The notes under the pieces were generated by a model that was given only the letters and a program-made list of their open reading frames with translations, had not been told where the DNA came from and did not search any database. A DNA stretch of 62,750 nt from Rhizoclosmatium globosum (taxonomy: Eukaryota > Chytridiomycota > Chytridiomycetes > Chytridiales > Chytriomycetaceae): assembly GCA_002104985.1 (NCBI GenBank), contig MCGO01000217.1:1-62750 (forward strand), read 5' to 3'. Of the stretch, positions 1 through 11,094 are shown piece after piece. The translations under genes were made by a program, and so were the position numbers. Numbering within the stretch: position 1 is the first letter of the stretch; each line of letters opens with the position of its first letter.

Positions 1-644
1 CGTATTTCCATTCATTTTTTTGCATATAAACATGATAAGTATTTTTGTTTCAGGAAATAATAAGCAAAGATGAAAAGAAAGGAAAACCTTGGTGGAGAAT
101 TAGTAACAGGTAATGATAAGGCGGTTTTGTTCATTGAGCCTCACCGTTGGATCTCTAGAATTCTTCCAAATTGTTTCGCATGACATAGACTTTGGCATGG
201 CGGCTCTTGAACTTCCAGCACCGTTACTACCAGACGAGTTATCATCATCTATCATTGTGTTTTGGATTAAATTTCTGGATGGCACAGACTCCAAGCTAAA
301 AATCTCAATATTTTCACTCCACCATCATATCACAAACAGATGCCGTACAAGAGGTTTGGACAAATTTATTGTTAGGGTTTAAAATTTAGTGTATTGGTAT
401 TCACCAACGATTTCGGTTATTCCTGTTCAAACATTTATAGTTCCTTCGACTATGACTGCGGTTGCGACTACTAAACTCACTAACAATATTGTAACAAGCC
501 ACAGAGTGAAGAGTGTTCATGGAGGCTTGGTGTTGGTTGTTATCATCAGCTTGACACTGTTTTAATCTTTGGCATTTTATATTTTCGCTTTATACCAATT
601 GACCTTTCATAAAGATAATAATTACTTGTTCGGTATTGTAGAGA
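1..644. other. No supported gene
   Basis: Both strands were read. Short open frames exist (89 codons on plus at 113-382, 64 codons on minus at 100-294), but neither shows a domain, a signal peptide or a convincing splice pattern. The minus-strand frame is Ser/Asn-rich and could be the last exon of a gene that begins elsewhere, since it ends cleanly at 100. It is not called. The remainder is AT-rich and would include the promoter of the gene starting at 645. Confidence 0.4.
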
Positions 645-1243
645 ATGAAGACAGTTGATAGAGCCATCGCCACCGGCTCTTCTGGCACCACGGCGGCGGT
701 ACAATCAGCGGGAGATGACAGCAGCAGCGCTGCTGAGGATGATCACAGATTGACAACAGACTCAGACTCGGAGAGCGCCAAGGAAAGCAACGCAAATGAA
801 AGCGAAGATGTGCCAGCGAGTAGCTCGAGGCAAAAGGGCGGAAAGCGGAAGAAGGGCAGGAGTAAACCTGAAAAGGTTCTGCGACAGTCCAAGTACACCA
901 AGAGAACAGCTGTGAATACAGCTGTCCACGAATTGAGCGATACGATGAAGCGAAAGTGTAAGAGAGGTATGTATGTTTATTTGTTTGTTTGATCATTCAA
1001 GCGCTGATGTAGGAAGCAGGTATCCGTGCAGCAGCGAAGAAGTGCAAGCTCAAGAAGGACGTTGCGAAACCTATTCTCGACGTTTCCAACAAGCATCCAG
1101 AAGGAAGCAAACAGTACCGGTCCCAGATCAAAGGACTCAAGTACTTCTTTGTTTTGATCAGCGATTACGATTCACTTCTGATTATGGAGCCGAACACCTG
1201 GAAACAAGTCGTGCCTGCTAGTTTCCATCCTGTATTGATATAA
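645..1243 (+). CDS. Hypothetical acidic/basic two-exon protein
   Basis: This gene is not recognised. Exon 1 (645-966) starts at ATG 645 and encodes a Ser/Asp/Glu-rich segment followed by a Lys/Arg-rich patch (KGGKRKKGRSK), which resembles a nuclear localisation signal. A 53-nt GT-AG intron (967-1019) joins in phase to exon 2 (1020-1243), which is Lys-rich at first and then less charged, ending with TAA. The product is about 180 residues with no membrane segment or signal peptide. The bipartite acidic-then-basic layout is typical of small nuclear or nucleolar proteins, but that is inference only. No frameshift is needed. Confidence 0.55.
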
Positions 1244-2241
1244 ACCATAGAAATTAAATTTCAAATTATATATTAGGAGCTGAAGCGCAGGTAACACGTT
1301 GTCCAAGGACAAGAGTCTTGTAATGTTAGTAGCCATTCAACTCGTTGTAACCAAGCCACTATTTTGGACAACTACACGAGGTCATTTTCCGTGCCTCCAG
1401 GTTAGATTTAAATTCCTTATTGCGTGGCCCAACAAGCTGACAACACCAAACCTTCGAGTGCCCACACAAGACTCCAACGCACACAGTTATTACTGCTCTT
1501 AATCCCTTAAAGCTTTATGCTAAATCCATTTGGAAAAGCTGAAAATGAACAAAACGCGTCTATGCTCCCCAGTTGCAAGACTTCTCCCACTGGTAATTCA
1601 ACCTGAACATCTGCACAACTCCTTTGAGATATCGCGCAAATCTCCAGGAATGTCAATTGATGGTCCTGGATTGCCGCCAATATGAGGAATCCGAGCTACC
1701 CATGCAGCTGTGGGGATATAAAATCACTAAACTTCCTCATCATCATTACCACTCTGCCATCAATCAGACAGCAAACATACCATTAAGTCATTTGAAGGTA
1801 CTCAGTTTGAGGATTCTGGCTCCCAGTCTTCCTCCGAGACTGTCGAAGCTGAGCGTCTTGAGCTTAAGCGTATTTAGCAGTGTGTTTTTGTGTGTCTGTC
1901 GGTGGATTGTGCTCTTATTTATTCATTTCCTTCCTTTTTTTGGTCATGCCTTACCAAACCTCTATATAATGTTATTTGGTGGCGTTTGATGATGTTGTGG
2001 AATACAAATTCATGTTTAATGTTTACTTTTTAATTTGTGTGAAACTCAGAATGTCATTAGTTATGAATGAAATATGTTTCTTTGGTAGGTTTGGAGGTTG
2101 ATATTCGACTGAAACTGGGTAGAAACTGGGCAGAAACCGCAGAAACCGGGCTGGCAGAACACCAAACCGGGCCAAAATCGTCGAACGTGTGCCCAAATGA
2201 ATACCCTACAAGGACCCTATAGAAAACGAAAGAAAATATAT
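1244..2241. other. Intergenic stretch, nothing recognised
   Basis: About 1 kb between the orphan gene and the tRNA. Open frames on plus (1299-1502, 1624-1989) have no recognisable domain or splice context. The sequence becomes T-rich after 1880. No tandem or inverted repeat stands out. Confidence 0.4.
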
Positions 2242-2323
2242 GGGCAGATGACCGAGCGGTCCAAGGTGCCACGTTAAGGCCGTGGTCTCTCCGGAGGCGT
2301 GGGTTCGAATCCCACTCTGCTCA
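2242..2323 (+). tRNA. tRNA-Leu (anticodon AAG)
   Basis: The 82-nt sequence folds as a type II tRNA. The 7-bp acceptor stem pairs GGGCAGA (2242-2248) with TCTGCTC (2316-2322) with one G-T pair, followed by discriminator A. The anticodon stem CCACG/CGTGG encloses the loop TTAAGGC, giving anticodon AAG (decodes CTT, and CTC after A34-to-inosine editing). A long variable arm (TCTCTCCGGAGG region) and a T arm GTGGG-TTCGAAT-CCCAC complete the structure. A long variable arm plus this anticodon identifies leucine. The D-arm and the TTCGAAT loop hold the internal A and B box promoter elements. There is no intron in the anticodon loop. Confidence 0.95.
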
Positions 2324-2800
2324 CGTGTTTTAGTTTGTCAGCGGTGGTGGTGTATTCACACGAAGGGCCCACTATTTCATGCGTTTCCCTCCACTAACCA
2401 TTTATGCGTTAAATACATTCAATTTAAACGCTGACGATAGATATCAGAGTGTATCTAGGAAAGTGCAGGGGAAAACAGTTGGTTTTGAAGTTATATAAAA
2501 CTAGACTTCTAAACTGCATGCCTTCTAACGAGTTCCTTGTCCAAAAACGCCACACCCACCGCCGTGATGCTGCAACAACAGCCCAATAGTAACAAGCTCC
2601 TTTCCACCTTCTCCGAATTCAGGCCAGTATTTAACGACAGGATCCGATAGTTTGAGTCTCCCTGTTTCAATCAAATGCAGAAAGACCATGCTCGTGACAC
2701 TCAGCAGAGTATAAAACGACCCTTTATTTTTTACGAACGCGGTCAGTGTTTAAAAAAAGAAGAATAATAAATAAAGCACAGTATTGTTGGGTAATGATTC
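2324..2800. other. Spacer between tRNA and minus-strand gene
   Basis: No gene is seen in this 477-bp stretch. It would contain the Pol III terminator for the tRNA (short T runs follow at 2326-2335) and the 3-prime region of the convergent minus-strand gene that stops at 2801. Confidence 0.4.
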
Positions 2801-4550
2801 TTAGATCAGGAGAGCGGCAGCCAATGCGACAGTGAAAGACAAAGCCTTTGCGGAAGGTGCTGCACCAGTAGTAGTTCCCTGGGCAGCTCCAGTAGCTCCT
2901 GCGGAAGGGGAAGCAGTGGGGGCTGCACCAACAGAGATAATTGGAACCTGGACTGGGGCGGTCTGGCTAGTACACTGACTAGCAGTCAAAACAGTCTGCT
3001 TAGCAGAGCTAAACACGCTTCTAATGTACGTTGGAGTGTATGACGAGCCCAAGACCGATGGGTTCAACACACTGATCAAGTCAGCTAAAACCACGTTTTG
3101 CAACACGACAGCAGATTCAAACCACATGTTTCCACCATTGGCGGGACTAATTTGCTGGTTGAGCGTGTAGACCTGCTTGTTGGCAATGTATTTCGCGGTA
3201 GAGGTAGCTTGGATACCATAGTTGGTCATGAAAGAGGTGGAGTTGAGGGTGTTGAAGGAAAGATCAATCACGACGTCTGCGTTGGAGAGTGCACTAAGGA
3301 ATGTGGAGCTGCTGTTGTACGTGTACACAGTGGCCATTGAGTTGGCGCCAACAACATTTGCACCTGCAGTGCTTGCAGGGACAAACGCAGCAGCACCTGC
3401 CGCGGTTGTGTAGTCTTGAATGTATTGGTTGTATGAAATTTGCCAGGAGGCAGGGTATTGAGCCGAGTAGAATGGTTGGTAGTAAATCTATGTTATTAAA
3501 TTATTAGACTGAGCTGAGCACGGGATAAGCCCTTAATTTACCCATGCAACGTTCAACTTGGTGGCTGGAGCAGCAGCTTTAGCGGCAGCGGAAAGCGTAG
3601 CATAGTTGCTGAAGATAGTGGACGAAATTTGGTTTGCAGTCGCTTCAAGGTTGAAGAATGCACCCAGGAAACCCAGCCACTCTCCTCTACCCTTCATACC
3701 AGGATCAGCGGTAGCTGGGAATGTGACCTCATTTGTGACGTTGGCTGTCCATGGGCCCATGTACTGGAAGTAAACATTGGTGGAGGCAACTTGTGCGATA
3801 CCGTTCTTGGGATTTTTGGAATCCGCTTCAGCAATGGTTGGAGGGTTAGCAGCAGCCATAGCTTGGATACACGGAGAAGAAATGTAGCTCAAGGTTCCCG
3901 ACGTTGTGTACTTGATAGCCTGTTGTAAGATTACCTGTGTTAGAGAAGACTACACAAAAGAAACAAAGTCTCTTACACTGCGCTGTCCCAAAAGTTCCAG
4001 GTAAGTAACAATAGTGGTGTCACTGATACTCAAGTTGGTGATGGGGACGGAAGTGATTAAAGTCGCGCCAGCCACAGTCGGCTTTGGAGTACCACATTGA
4101 TACAAAACAATAGTTTCCTTGGAGAAAGAGTTGACGATGGTCTTGTAATTTTTGCTGTATGTGATGGCGAGGTTGGTGAAGTTGGCTGGAATGTCGGAAG
4201 AAGTTAATGACCACACAATATAAAGTAATAAACACGAGATGCCAGAAAATAAATTATTACATGTGTCAAGCTTTTGTGGGAAGTAATCGATGGTTGCGTC
4301 GTATGTGGTGACACAACCTGTCAAAATGTTCGTGGTTGGAGCTTGGGACTGCACTGTGGCAGAGTGTACCAAAATGAGCGACAGAGCAGTAGCGAGAGTT
4401 TTGCCGCTATATGGTGTGTGGTGTTAATACTAATGTAAGATTCAAATTGGCATAGGTTTGACATATTCTATAGTACCCATGTGAGCGCGAAGGTTTCCAA
4501 CCGATTCACCAACTAACAAGAGAATAAGCGAAGAGTACTCACAAAATCAT
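2801..4550 (-). CDS. GPI-anchored periplasmic-binding-protein-like surface protein
   Basis: Five exons give about 480 residues. A tiny first exon (ATG at 4550, then donor GTGAGT) joins a second that completes a signal peptide (MIFGKTLATALSLILVHSA). The body matches a eukaryotic family related to ABC-transporter substrate-binding proteins found in chytrids, oomycetes and plants: DYFPQKLD, then VLYQCGTPKP, TYLELLGQR, ISSPCIQA, and GEWLGFLGAFFN. A second lobe carries ADVVIDLSF. The C-terminus is Ser/Ala/Thr-rich followed by a hydrophobic tail ending in ALLI, as expected for GPI attachment, so the protein probably sits on the cell surface. The ligand cannot be told from sequence. Bacterial relatives bind iron-siderophore or cobalamin, but the helper ABC transporter is not encoded here. 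The splice junctions proposed are all GT-AG and keep frame. Confidence 0.75.
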
Positions 4551-4699
4551 GTTTCGTTGTGTGCTAAGGAGCGGTTGTTAAGGGACTGTGTTTGGGGGAT
4601 AGAATTGTCAAGGAACGAAAAAAAGGGGGGTCACAACGAATCCTGTTGTCTGAAAAGAATTTACATCGAACAAATTGGTTTTATCTATGCTTAATTGTC

Positions 4700-5673
4700 T
4701 CAACGAACAATCCCAACATCCACCCACGAAGCAGAACTTGAGTCCATGTGATTGACAAGAACATCCGACAAATCAATATAACGAATCCTTCCTGTTTCAG
4801 GCGTGAACTGAACAAGCAGATTTTCCGAAGCAGAATACCGTGTTAACGTCGTGGTTCCAGCAGAAGGAGCAGCTGCGACACTGCTTGTTCGATTTGTGTA
4901 CGAATCAATCACCCAAACGCCAGAATAATCATCTGGAATAAATGCAACATGTGAGGGAGCTCCATCGTGCTCATTCTCAGCAGGATCTTTGTACGAAAAG
5001 GTTGCAGTCTGTCCATGCGTGGATGGAAACGTTGCTCCAACTGATTGTGGGCCTGGTCCCCACTCGTTGTAATGAATTCTGTAGCCCCAGACTTGACCTG
5101 CACCAGCTCCTGGCACTCCAAAAAGTAAAGGTTGAAGAAAGCATGTGCGAATGTAGGTTGGTAAGCGGAAGAATCAAACGGCATAACATTGTGATTTGCA
5201 TCAACCCATTCAAGTGATGACGGCTTCTTGGACAAGTTCTGTTCATTAGCGTCTCCAAGACGAACAAGCTTTCCATCCGAGAAGGCATAGATCACCAGCG
5301 TGTCGTAATCAATCACAGCCCGTACAGTTTTTCCATTTGGGACAAGCCCTGTCGTGGATATTTGGGACCAGGTGCGTGAATCAAAAGAATATTTGTGTAG
5401 AGTTGAAGAGTCTTGAGAATTCGCATTCAAGAAAAGGCCGGCGTTTAAATAATGCGAAGAAAGACAGACAACGTTCGAAGACGAGAAATCTGTTGATCCG
5501 GAAGGATCTTTAGGTTGTGGGGAAGACCACTGAGATGGGTTGGGCCCAACGAACTGGACACCATTCGGACCAAACACAAACAAGTTTCAAGCGCTATCAA
5601 ATATGGCACAACCATTGCCATTCACGTAAGTGAAGAATACTAGCGACAGAATGAGTTGGAGAGCAAGGAACAT
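4700..5673 (-). pseudogene. Secreted beta-propeller-like protein, disrupted reading frame
   Basis: An ATG at 5673 opens a clear signal peptide (MFLALQLILSLVFFTYVNG). After 28 codons there is an in-frame TGA at 5587-5589, yet the same frame continues as coding-like sequence (NLFVFGPNGVQF) for another 150 residues. At 5120-5124 (five A on plus) the frame then moves by one; restoring one base joins FNLYF to FGVPGAGAGQVWGY, which runs to the stop at 4700. The protein would be about 320 residues, rich in aromatic and Gly/Ser motifs such as TWSQIS and VWVIDSY, suggestive of kelch-like blades. The frameshift fits the assembly-error pattern of this window. The stop codon does not, because a single deletion cannot explain it, so a real pseudogene is possible. 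Confidence 0.55.
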
Positions 5674-5807
5674 GGCGGGATGAATGGAAATATTTATCCC
5701 GTTTCATCCTCAATCCAATTGCAACTGTGAAAGAATTCTTGTATATTCAAGTAATATGGAGAAAATAAAAAAAGGGGGCGTGAAAAAAGCATAAGCAAAA
5801 GCAGTGG

Positions 5808-8108
5808 TTAAATGTTCCACTTCAAATAGAACGTGAGCGCAATACCCAACCCGAGGACTCCAGCCACAACGACAGGCTCAACTTTCAGCTCATATGGTCC
5901 GTCTCCATCATTGGTTCTCAATGCGTGGGCACGGATATGGAACAAAGCCAAGTTGTACAGCAGGATACCAACTCCAATCAATGCAAAGAGAGTACCAACA
6001 TATCGAGACGTGTAATCAGGTGCGAGGTTAATCAGAAGAACGGCCATGGAGATGATGCTAATAGACTGTCACGAGAGGATCAGATCTCGATTCATGAACA
6101 AACAATTCACTCACCAAACTCAACCAACGCAAAAACGTTCTCTCATTCGAAAAGTAAATCTTTCCAAACTTATCAATCTTGACTGTATTCTTTGCAGCAG
6201 CAACCGCAGCCGCTGAGCGAGACGCACTGGTATGTGTAGAATGCGAGTCCAACAAATCCTCATCATCTGAATCAACATCATCCACACGAGTAGGATCCAA
6301 GTGACGTGGCGGACGTGGCTTAATAATAGATCTGTCCATCTGATAGAACCAGAATGGAACCTTGTCCACTTTATCCACATGGAAGTTTGCAATAGCGTGG
6401 TGAAATTTGGAGAACTTGGGCACTTCTTCGACCAAATGCGAGTTGGCCAAATCGACAGCCCATTGAGGAGCTTCTTGACCACTTTGGGTTTGAAGCTTGA
6501 TTTCGAGGACGGCGTAGGGGAAGTAAATGACGTCTTCTTTGGGGAGTTCTTTGAAGGGGAACCCAGTTTCCATACGTCTCCAGTTTCCTTGATTTCGCTC
6601 AAATCCATCTTCTCTGACCAAAGTGAGATCCGTGTCCAAACTGATTCTGACGCGAGCATCAGCAGGGAGCTGGAACGCGGTACGGTTGTAGGAGGTACGG
6701 ATCATTGGCTTCAGTTTCTGGTTCAACACCATTTGTTGTACTTCGTCTCCCAACTTTTGCATATCCTGCAGATCTTTCTCCTTCTTCTTTCCTTTGGCTC
6801 TCAATTCAGCAACAGCATCCGCAATCTTGTAGCGACCCGCCAAATAATCATTCATGTGTTTCTCCTTGATTGGGAATCGCTCCTTGATGGATTTTTGAGC
6901 GGTCCAGTCTTCGTGGTGAGTCTTTCGTTCAACCCAGACTTCATCTGTTTTGGTACGGTCACCATACCAACGGAAACGAAGGTTCTGCGCTCCTTCTTCA
7001 CGCTTCATACGTTCCCGATAGAGATCAAGATCATCGTTATCAAAGTAGATGGAGTTGAGAGCTGGGTCATTGCTGACACCTTTTTTGAAGATTAGAACTG
7101 GGAGATGTTTGAGGACGAGAACTTTGATATCGACAACATTGTCTTTTGGGGCAAATACTTAGCAAGCCATAATTCTTTGGATAGTAAAATTGTCTCACCT
7201 GGATGCACCCAATACTTGGTCGTCTTTCTAACAATATTTTGCTGATCGACTCCGTTGGCCTTGTCCATAGATGAAGCGTTTCCGTGAATGTAACGAACTT
7301 GGTCCCACAAGTCACTCAAGCGATAATGAGCGTATCGTAGGTAGTTTCATTGAACGGTTTTGAATTGAGGAAAGAGGAATATTTGCTTGTGAGAGGGTAA
7401 GACGATCGGTTCTTATCATGCTTTTTGAGAATCTTCTTGACTGCAGTGAAGTTGAGGCCCGAGAAGTAAGCCAGATCCTAGCAAAATACGCATAAATAAT
7501 CCAAATGATCACTGCTGTGACCAACCTTGACTTCCTGGGATACACGACCAATTTCGTGGTCCAAATGAGACAAACGGAAGCGCTGAGCGATCGAGTGACC
7601 TTCCTCCTCCTTTGCACCCGAGTCTTCCGAAGTTTCCGCCGAGTATTCAGACTCGCGGCCGTCGTCGTGTGGCGTCAGGCCCTTCATTGCTTCTTCGAGG
7701 GAGGGCACGGCCTTTTCCTGGATTTGAAGCATCAGCTAAGTTGCTAACAAGAAAGAAAAGAACAAGATACGAACCATGGCCTCGATGCGTCTGAGGAGTT
7801 CGTTGTATTTGAGTTTGAAGAAGGCCTGCACCTTTTCCTTCTCTTCGTCCAACGAGCGCTGGAACTCTCGGTGCTCAGCCAACGTGTACGGCTCGACCGA
7901 GATTCTGCTTTTGAGTTCTTTGTAGTCGAGCGAGTAGAACCGCCTTGGAAACGAGATCAAGAACGGTGTGAGTATCTCATTGTTTCCCACTAGCGTTAAC
8001 CCTAACATACCAGTCCACAAACACTTCGTTGTCCTATTACAGTCAATGTTAGAATACGCCTGATTCCTCCATACAGATACGTACCAACTTGTCCCCAAAC
8101 TTGACCAT
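5808..8108 (-). CDS. VTC4: Vacuolar transporter chaperone 4, polyphosphate polymerase
   Basis: Vtc4 makes polyphosphate from ATP at the vacuole or acidocalcisome membrane and moves it into the lumen. The N-terminal SPX domain starts MVKFGDKL at ATG 8108 across several short exons and continues through YSLDYKELK and the K-rich helix LKKHDKN, which senses inositol pyrophosphates. The central tunnel domain shows RKTTKYWVHP, NLRFRWYGD, EVWVERKTHHEDW and a later AVLEIKLQ, which hold the basic and acidic residues that bind ATP, metal and the growing chain. The C-terminus is a three-helix DUF202-type membrane domain (LINLAPDYTSRYVGTLFALIG) ending at 5808. The total is about 700 residues, as in yeast Vtc4. 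One base appears missing near 7320-7323 (LII/RLSDLWD). Subunits Vtc1-3 are not nearby. Confidence 0.92.
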
Positions 8109-8305
8109 TCTTCAAAGTATTTTGTTTGGTTTTTTCCGAACACAAACCTTTCGCGGCTCGGAGAAAATTGGTTGACGGCACGCACCCAACACACGCCATC
8201 AACTTGAAACTCACTTGAAACACAAAGATACACAACGAGTTGCTTATATTCAAAACGAAAAGAAGCGAATAAAACCAATAAAAGTTCCCTGCCAAAATGA
8301 AGAAA

Positions 8306-9717
8306 TTACATGATAATTTGTGGCTCGGCAACATTGGCACTGACACTCTTGTGTGGAAGCACCCTCGCACCGTTCATGTAAATCTCATCACTGATATGCA
8401 CATCGTCTCCCAAAACACAAACTCCCTCTAATCTCGACCATCGTCCAACAGAACTGCTCCATCCAACAATCGTGCTCTGTACCCAAGCATGGTCCTTCAC
8501 AACGGCATTCGCCAAAACAACACTTCTGCTCATTCTGACTCCATCTCCAACAACGACTCCAGGACCAAGAACAACGTTGGGTCCAATCTTGCAGTTTTCA
8601 CCAATCTTGGCGGTTGGGTCCATGAGAACGTGTCCAACAATTTGTGGACCGGATGCAAGGACAGCTGGTGTCTTTTTGGCGACGGAAGAGAGCCAAAGAC
8701 CAGTTCCAGTGAGGAAATCCTTTGGTTGACCAACATCCATCCAGAATCCTGGCAACTCCATAGAGTGGATTTGACCATCCGCAGCCATAGGTGGGAAGAC
8801 TTCCTTCTCAATAGACATTGGGCGGGCCTTATCATCATAGTTTTAAGAATTGTATTTAGCACGCACCTACATAATTATCCAATTACTCACCTCGATTCTC
8901 TTTAAGATGGCAGGGTTGAAAATGTAGATACCAGCGTTAATCTTGTTGCTGATAAACTCGGTTGGCTTTTCAACGAAGCGTTCAATTGAGGAACTCTTTC
9001 CGCCATCACGGTTCACGACAACTCCGTATTTGGATGGATCATCAACCTTGGTCACCATGATAGTGCCTTCTCCTCCGTGAGCTTGGTGGAAGGCGAGGAG
9101 GTTCTCGAAGGGGAACTCGCAGATAACATCCTAGTGATGACAAAACATAAGCAACGCTGCTGAAATACAAACGCAGAGAGATCCGCCGAGCCGCTACTAC
9201 AGATAATATTCCTCCCACACTCCATCTCTCCATTTCCCAGATTTGACATGGAACCACGTTGTCAAATTAGCCGAGTCTCCGCTTCCATCCCACCCACGCG
9301 CACTAAACCAATAAACAAAGAGAGACACACACCGAGTTAAGCACAAAGAACGGCGTGTTATCCTTCTCCAAAACAGAGGCAGCCAAGGCAAGTGGACCAG
9401 CCGTTCCCAAAGGCTCCGTTTCGACACTGAAATGGATTTTAATTCCAAGCTCCTTCTCGTACTTTTCCATGGCTTTGACCATGATTTCTGGGCGGTAGGA
9501 TACGGCGAGGACAATGTCTTTGACTCCAGCCTGGAAGGTTTAGGTTTTGGTGAGTTGTGTGGGTGATGTAATGATTGGACAGCTCCAAACCTTGACAAGG
9601 GCTTCAATCTGGTGCACAATCATTGGCTTGTTTCCGAATTCAACAGTGGCTTTGGAGTTGTGATGGTGAGGGGCGGAGACGGGTTCCGAATCCACCGACG
9701 AGAATGAGGGCCTTCAT
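8306..9717 (-). CDS. Mannose-1-phosphate guanylyltransferase (GDP-mannose pyrophosphorylase)
   Basis: The enzyme makes GDP-mannose from GTP and mannose-1-phosphate for glycosylation, GPI anchors and cell wall mannans; it corresponds to yeast Psa1 and animal GMPPB. It starts [16 protein letters not shown] at ATG 9717, the nucleotidyltransferase signature, and continues [26 protein letters not shown] and NAGIYIFNP. The C-terminal half is a left-handed beta helix of hexapeptide repeats ([20 protein letters not shown]) ending VAEPQIIM. The length, about 360 residues, is normal. Two single bases are missing within the first 75 coding bases, in a C run at 9670-9673 and near 9644. Both fall in nearly invariant sequence, so they are almost surely assembly errors. 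Several short introns are present. Confidence 0.93.
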
Positions 9718-9923
9718 GTTTTGTTTTGTGTCTTTGGTTGGGTTTTTTGTTCAAGTTCCTTTCACAACAGTTGTTTCAGTTGAGAACAACAACGAGAAAC
9801 CTCCACATCAAATGGAAAAAAACTAGAGAGAAGATCGTATTCATATCATTGACACTTTTTAAATTTACTGGCTCGGTTAGGTTTAAATGTCCATACTAAA
9901 CCTTTTATTCAAAAGAAAACACA

Positions 9924-11094
9924 TTATGATAATTTACGCTTGCTACTACGCCCAAAAGACGAGGATCTGCTTGAATTCTTGTTTCCACTCATCATCTTGC
10001 CCACTGCTCCTTTCACCTGCTGCACACCGACTTTCTTAATCATCATTTTGAGCGATTCATTCATATCCATCAAGACGGGATTGTTTCCAAAATCGTTGTT
10101 CCGAATTTGATAACTTCTCCCCACATCTGTTCTGGAAAATGCACGAACTTGTTGGCGTGTCTTGTTTCCCAATTTGCGCGCGATATCACTCCAGTTTCTC
10201 CACATTCCTTGACGAATCATTTTCCCGAACTTTTGTTGGTCAAGGACAGTCCAACTTCCACAAGCCATCCCAGCCGCTCCAACATCTTCATCTTCCTTAT
10301 TCACAAGATGCTCTCCACCATAGTCTCCCTCGTCGTCAGTGATATCGTTTCCGTCGGAGTCACCATCGGTGTCGGACTCAGACTCAGAATCATGATCTAT
10401 GTCCGAAAGTTTCAAATCAAAGTGCAGAACCTTTGCGGATGTTGACGTGAATGCAGCCACGACTTCTTTTGCATGGAGTTCATATTCAAACTGCTCAGCA
10501 ATAGGGTCATCAGTCCCAGGAATGCATACTGCACCGACATATTCTTGTTCTGAGCTTTGACATGGTCAATGACATCCGAGAAAGAAGGGAAAGGTGGAAT
10601 CGAACGGAGACTGACTTCTTCGCGTCATTGGTAAATTTGACTTTGACAGAGGTAAAACTGGCGAAGAGGGCGGCCTTCTCAGTGTTTTTGGTACGAGTTT
10701 CTACAAGAAGCTGCAAATCCACTTTAAGCGCGATAGCGGCACCATGACTGTCAAACTTCAGCATACAAGACTCCAAGGATTCAATTGTAGCTTCGTATTC
10801 GTCTGTGAGGGGGCCTCTCGTTTGGTCACCCTTGGCAAGTTGAAGGTTATAGTCAGCGAAACATTGAGCCGCGTCACTATGTGCAAGTTGAAGACGGTGA
10901 AGAAGTCTCGTCAGAGTTCCATGATACTTTCCGAACTGCTGAGCAGCCTGAATATCCTTTGCAGTAGGAGTTTCGGACCCAGAAGGGACAGCCGCCCCAG
11001 ACAAAGTGAATGCGCTTCCCATCGACGCGAATGTAGACGATAAAGAGGCCGCAAAGTTCTGGCTCAATGTGATGAGATTCTCAAATTTGTTCAT
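9924..11094 (-). CDS. BAR-like coiled-coil plus SANT/Myb domain protein
   Basis: The first ATG is at 11094 (MNKFENLITL); an upstream exon is possible, because an AG at about 11155 precedes open sequence. The N-terminal 180 residues form long helices with an arfaptin/BAR-like look (LTRLLHRLQLAHSDAAQCFA, then NTEKAALFASF). The frame then needs one base near 10621 and one near 10550, both GG to G changes, to connect through DVIDHVKAQ and YVGAVCIPGTDD to an acidic stretch and a SANT/Myb-like domain (GMWRNWSDIARKLGNKTRQQ) ending at 9924. If the joins are right, this is one protein of about 390 residues linking a membrane-curvature-type helical domain with a domain usually found in chromatin or DNA-binding proteins. 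It could instead be two adjacent genes. No function is claimed. Confidence 0.55.

Noticed and set aside
1299..1989. Plus-strand open frames downstream of the first gene
   Set aside because: No domain, poor start context and no splice logic; the composition is like the surrounding intergenic DNA.
5587..5589. Selenocysteine codon or reassigned TGA
   Set aside because: TGA is used as a normal stop in other genes here (for example glutamate decarboxylase), and no selenoprotein family or insertion element is recognised at this gene.
6301..7095. A 264-codon plus-strand open frame
   Set aside because: It lies antisense to the VTC4 catalytic exon, whose minus-strand translation matches the family. 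The plus-strand frame has no domain.
9640..9680. Programmed frameshifting in GDP-mannose pyrophosphorylase
   Set aside because: Two slips within 30 bases in the invariant signature, plus the same pattern in many unrelated genes, fit sequencing deletion far better.
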